Origin: RYN-230 sp963718305
Lineage (GTDB): Bacteria > Actinomycetota > Actinomycetes > Streptosporangiales > Streptosporangiaceae
Reading direction: 5' to 3'
Assembly: GCA_963718305.1 (NCBI GenBank)
Contig: CAVQZG010000001.1
Location: 124,001-188,000, forward strand
DNA length: 64,000 nt
The notes beneath the pieces were generated by a model, which ran no database searches, was not told where the DNA came from, and saw only the letters and a program-made list of their open reading frames with translations. Below are positions 43,972 to 50,694 of the stretch, in pieces. The stretch's first letter is position 1. Each line of letters opens with the position of its first letter. The translations under genes and the position numbers were made by a program.

Positions 43972-44889
43972 ATGCGTGCACAGTTTGTCTTCCAAGAGGT
44001 CTGGACCGGCCTCCGGCGCAACCTCACCATGACGGTGGCGCTGGTGGTCGTGGTGGCGATCAGCCTGTCGCTGCTGGGTACCGGCCTGTTGTTCGTCAAG
44101 CAGGTGGACAACACGCGGACCTACTGGCAGGGCCGGGTTCAGCTGTCCATCTACCTGTGCACGGCGACCAGCGTGAGCCCGCAGTGCAAGCAGAACGGTC
44201 CGGCCACCCCGGCTCAGCGGGCCTCGATCTACCACGACCTGACCTCGCTGCGGTCCCAGGGCGTGGAGGCGGTCTACTACGAGTCGCAGAGCCAGGCCTT
44301 CGCGCGGTTCAAGCAGGACTTCGCGCAGGACCGGTCGTTCTCCAGCCTGGTCACCGCGAGCGAGATCCCGGACTCCTTCCAGGTCAAGCTGCGCAACGCG
44401 CAGGCCGACTACCCCGTGGTGGCCGGCGCCGTGGAAGGACGCCAGGGAGTGGACAACATCGTGAACGTCGAGTCGATCCTGTCCAACTTCTACAAGCTGC
44501 TCGACGGCGCCCGGAACGCGGTCATCGTGGTCGCGATCATCCTGGTCATCGCGGCCATCTTGCTCGTGGCCAACACCATCCGGCTGTCGGCGTTCAACCG
44601 GCGCCGGGAAACCAGCATCATGCGCCTGGTGGGCGCATCCAATTTCTATGTTCAGCTACCATTCTTGCTAGAAGGCATCATCGCGGGAATGTTCGGCTGG
44701 CTGATCGCCGCGGGGTTGCTCATCGCCGTGAAGACCCTGGGCCTCGACACGCTCCAGCAGTACTTCCCGTACAACGTCCGGCTCAGTCTCGCCGACCTCA
44801 TCGAGGTCATCGTCCTGGCCATGGTTATGGGAGTGGTGCTCTGTGGCGTCACGTCCTTCCTCACCCTCAGGCGCTACCTTCGCGCGTGA
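43972..44889 (+). CDS. ftsX: cell division protein FtsX
   Basis: 305 residues. N-terminal cytosolic stretch, TM1 (MTVALVVVVAISLSLLGTGLLF), a periplasmic domain of about 120 residues with Cys pairs in the region LCTATSVSPQCKQNG, then three C-terminal helices (VVAIILVIAAILLVANTI, EGIIAGMFGWLIAAGLLIAV, DLIEVIVLAMVMGVVLCG). The conserved SAFNRRRETSIMRLVGAS links TM2 and TM3. Partner of FtsE. The stop overlaps the smpB start by 4 nt (GTGA). Confidence 0.95.
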   Translation: MRAQFVFQEVWTGLRRNLTMTVALVVVVAISLSLLGTGLLFVKQVDNTRTYWQGRVQLSIYLCTATSVSPQCKQNGPATPAQRASIYHDLTSLRSQGVEAVYYESQSQAFARFKQDFAQDRSFSSLVTASEIPDSFQVKLRNAQADYPVVAGAVEGRQGVDNIVNVESILSNFYKLLDGARNAVIVVAIILVIAAILLVANTIRLSAFNRRRETSIMRLVGASNFYVQLPFLLEGIIAGMFGWLIAAGLLIAVKTLGLDTLQQYFPYNVRLSLADLIEVIVLAMVMGVVLCGVTSFLTLRRYLRA

Positions 44890-45389
44890 CGGCCACGGAC
44901 GCTAAGGCAGTGGCAGCCAAGGCAGTGGCATCCAAGCGGCAGTCCACCGTTATTGCCCGCAACCGCCGGGCCAGGCACGACTATCACCTCGAGGACACGG
45001 TGGAGGGCGGGCTCGTGCTCACCGGCACCGAGGTGAAGTCGCTGCGCGAAGGCCGGGCCTCGCTGACCGATGGCTTCGCCCAGATCGAGGACGGGGAAGT
45101 CTGGCTGCACGGGGTACACATCCCGGAGTACACCCAGGGCACCTGGACCAACCACGAACCGCGGCGGCCCCGCAAAGTGCTGATGCACCGCAAGGAGATC
45201 GACCGCTTCGCCAGCAAGGTGGCCGAGCGGGGCCTCACCATCATCCCGCTGGAGCTGTACTTCAAGGACGGGCGGGTCAAGGTCGAACTGGCCCTGGCCC
45301 GGGGCAAGCGAAGCTATGACAAGCGTCATGATTTGGCCGAACGCGACGCCGCGCGGGAGGTAGAACGTGCCTTCCGGCGGCGCGGATGA
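44886..45389 (+). CDS. smpB: SsrA-binding protein SmpB
   Basis: 167 residues from GTG 44886, overlapping the ftsX stop; a TACCTT sequence 5 nt upstream could also serve as an internal promoter. OB-fold: VIARNRRARHDYHLEDTVEGGLVLTGTEVKSLREGRASL, then NHEPRRPRKVLMHRKEID, LTIIPLELYFKDGRVKVELALARGKR and a basic C-terminal tail SYDKRHDLAERDAAREVERAF. It carries tmRNA to stalled ribosomes; ssrA lies 2.5 kb downstream. The first 20 residues contain a KAVAAKAVASK repeat. Confidence 0.96.
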   Translation: MTATDAKAVAAKAVASKRQSTVIARNRRARHDYHLEDTVEGGLVLTGTEVKSLREGRASLTDGFAQIEDGEVWLHGVHIPEYTQGTWTNHEPRRPRKVLMHRKEIDRFASKVAERGLTIIPLELYFKDGRVKVELALARGKRSYDKRHDLAERDAAREVERAFRRRG

Positions 45390-47425
45390 TGGCGAAGCAG
45401 GCCGTGGCCTCCTACCGTAGACGTGGGGCGCACGCGGCTGCTCGCAGGCACGCCACGCCCTTCGTTGGGGAAAAGCGCGTTCCGGAGCCTGCCGTCGGCG
45501 GGCGCGTACCGCACAGCGGCGGCATCGGGGGATGGGTGGGCGGCCTGCGCTTGAGGTCGCGGCAGCTGAAGCTGGGCGCCGCCGGGGTGGTGGTCCTCCT
45601 GCTGATCATCGGGGTCGCAGGCGGATTCGCCAGCGGCGAGCCGTCCGCCGAGCCGGCCGCGCAGGACTTCTTGCTGGCCTGGGCCCAGGGGCAGTACCAG
45701 ACCGCGGCGGCGCTGACCACCGGCGCCCCGGCGACCGTGACCACCGACCTGCGCACCGCCTACCAGCAGCTCGGGGCGGCGGCTTACTACCTGAGCATGG
45801 GTCCCATCACCCAGCATTCCGGCACCGCTGAGGCGCACTTCTTCGCGTCCGTGGACCTCGGCCAGGACGGGGCGCCCTGGACCTACGAGGGACGCTTCGC
45901 GATGCGCAAGACGTCCGCCGGCTGGCGGGTGCTGTGGAGCCCCACGGTCATCAACCCCGGCCTGCGCCAGGGGCTGCGGATGGCCGTGGTGACCACGATG
46001 CCGCACCGCGCCCCGCTGCTGGACGCCGAGGGTGCCTCGCTCATCCACCCGTCCCCGGCCTGGGAAGTCCAGGTCCGCCCGGGTAAGCTCACCCACCCGG
46101 AGGACACGGCCACGGCGTTCGCCGAGGTGACCGGGCTGGATGAGGAGCAGGTGCTCAGCGTGATCCGCGCCGCCCCGCAGACTCACCCGCTCACCCTGGT
46201 CACGCTCTCCCCGGCGGACTACGCCACGCTGCGCAAGAAACTCAGCCGGGTCCCCGGGCTCCAGATGCACCGCCACCCGCTCCGCCTGTTCGAGACCGCC
46301 GCCGCCGACGTGACCGGCACGGTCGATACCGAGCTCGCGCACGTGCTCCAGGAGCAGGGCGTCTCCTACCGGCCGGGCACCACGGTCGGGGTGTCCGGGC
46401 TGCAGAAGGTGTACCAGCGGCGGCTGGCAGGCTCGGCGGAGACCGAGGTCATCGCCGAGAACCGGGCTGGCCACCAGGTCGCGGTGCTCAAGCGGTGGGA
46501 TGGCACCCACGGAACCCCGGTCCGCACGACCATCGAAGCCGGGGTGCAGCGGGCCGCGGCCAACGCGGTCGCGGGCCAGCCCGCCGCCGCGGCCATCGTC
46601 GCCGTGCAGGCGTCCACCGGTCACGTCATCGCCGTGGCCGACCATGCTGGCGGCGGGACCAAGGTGGACCCGCTGGCCGGGCGCTACCAGCCGGGCGGTG
46701 CGTTCACCATCGTCTCGACGGCGGCGCTGCTCGCCAAGGGCACGGCGCTGAACGAGCCGATCCCCTGCCTGGGTAGCACGAGAGTCGGCGGCCGGACCTT
46801 CGCCAATGTCCCTGCCGTCTCGTCCCTTGGCGCAAAGCCGCAGTTCAGCGAGGACTTCGCGCAATCGTGCGGGACCGCGTTCACCACCTTGTCCCAGGGG
46901 CTGACCGGCTCCCGGCTGTCCACCGCGGCGACGGCCTTCGGCCTCGGCGCGCAGTGGAAGCTGCCGCTCAGCGCGTTCTCGGGATCGTTCCAGGCGTCTC
47001 AGACCCAGGGTGGGCTGGCCGCCAACACCATCGGCGAACAGGGTGTCCAGACCAGCCCGCTGGCCATGGCGCTGGTCGCGGCGGGTGTGGATTCGGGAAA
47101 GTGGCATCCCCCCATGCTGGTGACCTCGCCGCCCGATCCCGGCCTGAGCCCGCGGGTGGTCGCCGACCCGCAGACGGTGAACTCACTGCGCTCGCTGATG
47201 CGCCAGGCGGTTGCCTCCGGCGCCGCCCGGGGGGCCAACCTGGCCGGTCAAGCGGTGTACGGGCAGGTCGGGACGGCCCGGTCGGCAGTCGGCTCCAAGT
47301 ACTGGGCGCACTGGTTCGTGGGCTACCGGGGCAGCGTGGCGTTCGCCGTGCTGGAGCTGACCAAGTCCCCGGGCACGTCGGCCGTCCCGCTGGGTACCTC
47401 GTTCCTGGCCGGCCTGGGCGGCTGA
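45386..47425 (+). CDS. penicillin-binding protein homologue with all transpeptidase motifs lost
   Basis: 679 residues, ATG 45386 overlapping the smpB stop by 4 nt. A membrane anchor at about 60-80 (LGAAGVVVLLLIIGVAGGF), an NTF2/MecA_N-like domain (AQDFLLAWAQGQYQTAAAL), a dimerisation-like region, then a transpeptidase-like domain from about 385. There, SxxK reads G438-A-F-T441, SxN reads S494-C-G496 and KTGT reads Q627-V-G-T630: nucleophile Ser and both Lys are replaced. Surrounding family context (RYQPGGAFTIVS, EDFAQSCGTAFTTL) is intact, so this is a pseudo-enzyme, not a broken gene. Predicted extracytoplasmic; may scaffold or regulate a real PBP. Confidence 0.9.
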   Translation: MMAKQAVASYRRRGAHAAARRHATPFVGEKRVPEPAVGGRVPHSGGIGGWVGGLRLRSRQLKLGAAGVVVLLLIIGVAGGFASGEPSAEPAAQDFLLAWAQGQYQTAAALTTGAPATVTTDLRTAYQQLGAAAYYLSMGPITQHSGTAEAHFFASVDLGQDGAPWTYEGRFAMRKTSAGWRVLWSPTVINPGLRQGLRMAVVTTMPHRAPLLDAEGASLIHPSPAWEVQVRPGKLTHPEDTATAFAEVTGLDEEQVLSVIRAAPQTHPLTLVTLSPADYATLRKKLSRVPGLQMHRHPLRLFETAAADVTGTVDTELAHVLQEQGVSYRPGTTVGVSGLQKVYQRRLAGSAETEVIAENRAGHQVAVLKRWDGTHGTPVRTTIEAGVQRAAANAVAGQPAAAAIVAVQASTGHVIAVADHAGGGTKVDPLAGRYQPGGAFTIVSTAALLAKGTALNEPIPCLGSTRVGGRTFANVPAVSSLGAKPQFSEDFAQSCGTAFTTLSQGLTGSRLSTAATAFGLGAQWKLPLSAFSGSFQASQTQGGLAANTIGEQGVQTSPLAMALVAAGVDSGKWHPPMLVTSPPDPGLSPRVVADPQTVNSLRSLMRQAVASGAARGANLAGQAVYGQVGTARSAVGSKYWAHWFVGYRGSVAFAVLELTKSPGTSAVPLGTSFLAGLGG

Positions 47426-47746
47426 CCGCCGCTCAGGCGTCCGTCCGCTCAGCGTGCATACGCCCGCTCAGCGTCTGTCGGACCGCTCGGGCGCCCGTCC
47501 GCCTGGCCAGGGCTTGTCTGTCCGGCCAGAAACCCGGCGCCACGAGGCCCGCCGGCGGCCGGCGATTTCGTAGCGTGAACTTCCCCAAGATTTTTGTAAC
47601 TTAGAGCAACTATACGACTACTCTCCGACGTCTTAACTAATGACTGGGAGCCGCTTGGGGGGTTGCGCCCCAGTCGCCGTGATGAGAACCGGACCTCATC
47701 TCGGGGGAGGTCCGGGCGTAAGACCGGCCCCGACCCTGCCGGTCGG

Positions 47747-47788
47747 CCCCCGTGGGCGCACTTCGGCCACCGCCAGCGCCCACGGGGG
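47747..47788. terminator. 13-bp perfect hairpin after PBP homologue
   Basis: Arms 47747-47759 and 47776-47788, CCCCCGTGGGCGC and complement, loop 16 nt. First of two hairpins in the 505-bp gap between 47425 and ssrA. No gene is recognised in the gap: reading frames there lack start context. Confidence 0.6.
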
Positions 47789-47806
47789 TATCTCATCACC
47801 ACGTGG

Positions 47807-47849
47807 GATGCCCGATGGGGCCCGCTTCGCGGGCCGCCCATCGGGCATC
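47807..47849. terminator. long two-part hairpin upstream of ssrA
   Basis: Outer arms 47807-47819 and 47837-47849 pair over 13 bp; an inner stem 47820-47825/47829-47834 pairs over 6 bp with a TTC loop. A strong structure, followed by a short TTGCGTTC. Likely terminates incoming transcription before the tmRNA promoter. Confidence 0.65.
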
Positions 47850-47881
47850 TTGCGTTCACCGGGGGTGACCCGGAATCCCGC

Positions 47882-47911
47882 TTGGCCGTTCCGCGTTGCA
47901 TCCTGTAGCGT
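47882..47911 (+). promoter_or_regulatory. predicted ssrA promoter
   Basis: TTGGCC at 47882-47887 and TAGCGT at 47906-47911 are 18 nt apart. Transcription would begin near 47918, about 13 nt before the mature tmRNA 5' end. Confidence 0.5.
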
Positions 47912-47930
47912 CCGGAAGGACAACTCAACA

Positions 47931-48306
47931 GGGGGTGACAGGCTTCGACTTCAGTGGTTGATCCAGGGGAAGCGAGCCGAGGACGGCGGACATAACCTCG
48001 TTAACACTGTGACCGCAACCCTTATAAGTGCCAAGGTTAAGCGCACTAACCTCGCCCTCGCGGCCTAAATAACCGCAGGGTAGGAGGTTTGTCAGCCCGG
48101 GGATGCCTCCGACCCGGTGTCTGGCATCAGCTAGGGGGATCCACCGCCCAGCCCGGTCGCGGGACTGGTCGGGACATCTAACAGCGACTGAGCCCGTCGG
48201 CAGCTTGCCTGCAGGACTGCCGGGGCCGAGAAAAGCGACGCAGGATGCGCTCGGAGAAGCCCTGGTGAGGTACTGAAGGACGCGGGTTCGATTCCCGCCA
48301 CCTCCA
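47931..48306 (+). ncRNA. ssrA: transfer-messenger RNA (tmRNA)
   Basis: 376 nt. The 5' end GGGGGTGACAGGCTTCGAC and the 3' T-arm GGTTCGATTCCCGCC are tmRNA hallmarks. The acceptor pairs GGGGGTG (47931-47937) with CACCTCC (48299-48305), one G-T pair; discriminator A is 48306 and CCA is not encoded. The resume codon is GCC at 48030, giving tag AKVKRTNLALAA and stop TAA 48066-48068. The tag ends in the ALAA degron. Pseudoknot-rich DNA follows. Works with SmpB to rescue stalled ribosomes. Confidence 0.94.
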
Positions 48307-48310
48307 CGAG

Positions 48311-48368
48311 GCGGGCCACTGCGCTTGCCGGCCTAAGGTCGGCTGCGCCGTGGCCCGCAGTGCTTTCC
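48311..48368. repeat. 58-bp repeat copy 1 behind ssrA
   Basis: Nearly identical to copy 2 at 48395-48452 (two or three differences). Each copy is itself an inverted repeat: GCGGGCCAC near its start pairs with GTGGCCCGC near its end, with an inner GCCG..CT/AGGTCGGC hairpin. Begins five bases after the tmRNA end. Confidence 0.85.
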
Positions 48369-48394
48369 CGGGGGGTCCCCCCGGACCCCCCGGA

Positions 48395-48452
48395 GCGGGC
48401 CACTGCGCTTGCCGACCTAAGGTCGGCCGCGCCGTGGCCCGCAGTGCTTTCC
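48395..48452. repeat. 58-bp repeat copy 2 behind ssrA
   Basis: Second copy of the same element; inner palindrome GCCGACCT-A-AGGTCGGC is perfect here. The two copies are separated by a 26-bp G/C run CCGGGGGGTCCCCCCGG-type palindrome. Could be a tandem terminator or a mobile hairpin element. Confidence 0.85.
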
Positions 48453-48474
48453 GGGCCCGGAAACAGGCCCTCGG

Positions 48475-48786
48475 TCAGGAGCCGATGCCTGCGAGCTTGC
48501 ACTGGGTCCGGGTCTGCCGGGACTGGCTGTCGGTGTGGGCGTAGGCGCTCCGGCAGATCGTGCGGGCCTTGCCCCCGCACGCGTGGACCACGGCCCCTCC
48601 GGTGGAGCTCACCACCGAGAGGTTGATGCACCCGTTCCTGGACTGGTCATAGCTGCCCTGATGAAGCCCGGACCACACCCCGACGCCCGCGAAGATCACC
48701 AGCGCGCCAGCGCAGATCGCTCCGATAATCCACTTCCCGCGGCGGGAAAGCGACTGTCCGAAGTGTTCCGGGTTGCGGCCTCTCAT
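48475..48786 (-). CDS. small secreted or membrane-anchored Cys protein
   Basis: 103 residues from ATG 48786. MRGRNPEHFGQSLSRRGKWIIGAICAGALVIFAGVGVW gives a basic start and one hydrophobic helix (about 20-38), then an outside domain with four further Cys (NGCINL, HACGG, TICRS, TQCKL), probably two disulfides. Type II topology with a short extracellular domain, or a signal-anchored protein. Conserved next to ssrA in some actinomycetes as far as I recall; function unknown. Confidence 0.65.
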   Translation of the reverse strand: MRGRNPEHFGQSLSRRGKWIIGAICAGALVIFAGVGVWSGLHQGSYDQSRNGCINLSVVSSTGGAVVHACGGKARTICRSAYAHTDSQSRQTRTQCKLAGIGS

Positions 48787-48811
48787 GCCCCCCGAGCATA
48801 AGGGACGCTGC

Positions 48812-49402
48812 TCAGGCCAGGGCCGCCCAGCCGGCGTAACACCCCAGGACAATAAGCACAATGGCGGTGATGACCCGGACCACGCTGACGTTGACGAACC
48901 GGAGCAGGCCCTGCCCGCCGACCACTGCGACGCCGGCGACGGCCGCCATCGCGAGCAGCGCCCCGGTCCCGACCGACCAGGGCGAGTGGTAGCGGGCCGC
49001 GAGGTTGACGGTGAGCACCTGGGTCAGGTCCCCCCACTCAGCCAGGAAGATCACCACGAACGTGGTCATCGCGCTGCGGCGGCGCCGCATGGCCGTCCCC
49101 GCGGGACCGGCCTGTTCCGGGTCGTCCCCGCCGCGGAGCCCGTCATAGAGCGCGAAGCCGGCCCCGGCGAAGAATGTGAGGGCGACCGCGAGTTCCACGG
49201 CCCGATGGGGAAGGATCTCCAGGAGCAGGACACCTATGGTGGTGGCGATCACCACGTGCACGGCGAACGCCGCGGTCGCGCCGAGCCAGACGGCGAAGGG
49301 ACGGCCCCGGGTGGCCATGACCAGGGAGGCGAACATGGTCTTGTCGGGCAGTTCGCCGAGGAAGATCACGGGGAAGACCGCGGCAACGACGGCAAGGTTC
49401 AC
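48812..49402 (-). CDS. TMEM165/GDT1 (UPF0016) family transporter, probably Mn2+
   Basis: 196 residues from GTG 49402 (AAAGGG 5 nt upstream). Two 3-helix repeats each carry the family motif: FLGELPDKTMFASLV and FLAEWGDLTQVLTVN (E-x-G-D-[KR]-[TS] in most members; Pro replaces Gly in the first and Leu replaces Lys in the second). Six to seven membrane helices. GDT1 proteins move Mn2+ (and Ca2+) outward. The leader carries a yybP-ykoY riboswitch, which is the expected control for Mn2+ efflux. Confidence 0.9.
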   Translation of the reverse strand: MNLAVVAAVFPVIFLGELPDKTMFASLVMATRGRPFAVWLGATAAFAVHVVIATTIGVLLLEILPHRAVELAVALTFFAGAGFALYDGLRGGDDPEQAGPAGTAMRRRRSAMTTFVVIFLAEWGDLTQVLTVNLAARYHSPWSVGTGALLAMAAVAGVAVVGGQGLLRFVNVSVVRVITAIVLIVLGCYAGWAALA

Positions 49403-49459
49403 GCTGGCCCTTTTCTGTACCGCTTCGAGGGCCAATCTGCCAGCCGGAATGAGGACCCG

Positions 49460-49600
49460 CCTTCATCCCGCCCACGGACAGACCCGTGACGTATGGGATG
49501 AAGGTCTCGCCCGCCTGCATCGAGCGCAGGCTTGGCAACCGGGCGCGGTGAGCGCCAGCATGTCGATTACCAATCGGGGGCTACTCCCCTTCGGCATCAA
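49460..49600 (-). promoter_or_regulatory. yybP-ykoY (manganese) riboswitch with expression platform
   Basis: On the minus strand the leader has GGGGAGTAG near 49590-49582, the conserved loop of this class, and GCGAGACCTTCATCCC near 49510-49495, the second conserved strand. A later GGGATGAAGG (49469-49460, minus) is a perfect 10-nt complement of CCTTCATCCC and would compete with P1, forming an alternative hairpin ahead of the GDT1 start at 49402. Confidence 0.75.
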
Positions 49601-49620
49601 CGATAGTGCAGCGGGGGCCC

Positions 49621-50202
49621 ATGACTGAGCCGAAGCCAGCGAATGGCGGCGACGGAGACGCCGCCGGGAATCCCAGGCTGCCGCCCCGCTCGTCCGGGCG
49701 GTTCTGGCGCGACTTCGAGCGGGGTCTGTCCCTGGCCCAGCTCACGCTGGTGCTGCCGGTCGTCATCCTGGTGCTGTCCGGGATCGGCGCGTTCATCTAC
49801 GGGGTCGTGGTCGCGGTGCACTCGGTGGTGGACATCGTCGATCATCCGTTCGTCGCCCACAATCTGCGCTTGTTCCTGACCGAGATTGACCTGTTCCTGA
49901 TCGGCGCGACGCTCATCATCGCGGCCATCGGCTTGTATGAGTTGTTCATCGCCCGGATCGACCCGGCCAACCTGCACCGCCCGCTGCCGGCCTGGCTGGA
50001 GATGAGCGACCTGAACGACCTGAAGGCCCGGGTCATCGCCATGATCATCCTGGTCTGCGCGGTCACCTTCACCGATCAGCTACTGGAGTTCCCCAAGGAC
50101 ACGCTGGATGTGCTGTACCTGGCCGCGGGGGTCGGGGTCTTCATCGTCGCGCTCACCATCTACCTCAGGTTCGGCTCCGACAACGGTGGGGATCACGCAT
50201 GA
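49621..50202 (+). CDS. YqhA family membrane protein (UPF0114)
   Basis: 193 residues from ATG 49621. RFWRDFERGLSLAQLTLVLPVVILVLSGIGAFIYG, LFLIGATLIIAAIGLYELFIARIDP and LKARVIAMIILVCAVTFTDQLLEF are YqhA-type segments; a last helix ends LYLAAGVGVFIVALTIYL. Four membrane helices, function unknown. Divergent from the riboswitch leader (20 nt), and it overlaps the next gene by 4 nt (ATGA). Confidence 0.87.
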   Translation: MTEPKPANGGDGDAAGNPRLPPRSSGRFWRDFERGLSLAQLTLVLPVVILVLSGIGAFIYGVVVAVHSVVDIVDHPFVAHNLRLFLTEIDLFLIGATLIIAAIGLYELFIARIDPANLHRPLPAWLEMSDLNDLKARVIAMIILVCAVTFTDQLLEFPKDTLDVLYLAAGVGVFIVALTIYLRFGSDNGGDHA

Positions 50203-50645
50203 CGGACGGCAGCAGCCCGGCCAGCCCGCTCCGGGTCTCGGCGCAGGTCCACGTGGCGGCCGACCCGCACGAGGTCTGGCGCCTGATGACCGACTGGTCC
50301 CGCCAGCACGAGTGGATCTGGGCCACCCAGGTGCGCGGCGGCCAGGGACTGGGCGCCACGGTGGTCGGCTGGACCGGGGTGGGCCCGGTCGGCTTCACCG
50401 ACACCATGATCATCAGCGAATGGGACCCGCCGCTGCGGTGCGTGGTCCGGCACACCGGCCGGCTGGTCCGCGGATCCGGGATCTTCGAGGTGATCCCCGT
50501 CGGGGAGGAGGCCGAGTTCCGCTGGACCGAGGATCTGGAACTGCCCCTGTCGCCTACCGTGGGCAGGCTGGCCGGGCTGGTCATCCGGCCCATCGCCGAG
50601 GCGGGCCTGGCCGCGTCGCTGCGCCGGTTCGCCCGCCTGCTCTAA
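50199..50645 (+). CDS. SRPBCC/polyketide-cyclase-like protein
   Basis: 148 residues. VSAQVHVAADPHEVWRLMTDWSRQHEWIWATQV opens the helix-grip fold; GLGATVVGWTGVGPVGFTDTMIISEWDPPLRCVVRHTG and a final helix AGLAASLRRFARLL complete it. Binds a hydrophobic ligand in a central cavity; ligand unknown. Coupled to the YqhA gene by a 4-nt overlap. The Rieske gene follows after 49 nt. Confidence 0.88.
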   Translation: MTDGSSPASPLRVSAQVHVAADPHEVWRLMTDWSRQHEWIWATQVRGGQGLGATVVGWTGVGPVGFTDTMIISEWDPPLRCVVRHTGRLVRGSGIFEVIPVGEEAEFRWTEDLELPLSPTVGRLAGLVIRPIAEAGLAASLRRFARLL

Positions 50646-50681
50646 GGGCATAGACCCCTGGACACGCCGCGCCACCCCGCC

Positions 50682-50687
50682 TATCCT
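50682..50687 (+). promoter_or_regulatory. -10 box TATCCT of Rieske oxygenase gene
   Basis: TATCCT ends 7 nt before ATG 50695. Confidence 0.5.
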
Positions 50688-50694
50688 TGACTGT

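Noticed and set aside
45326..47107. Minus-strand 593-codon frame opposite the PBP homologue
   Set aside because: Antisense shadow of a real gene; no motif.
48306..48460. Genomic island integrated at ssrA
   Set aside because: No integrase gene follows and no repeat of the tmRNA 3' end was seen downstream; only the short hairpin repeats are present.
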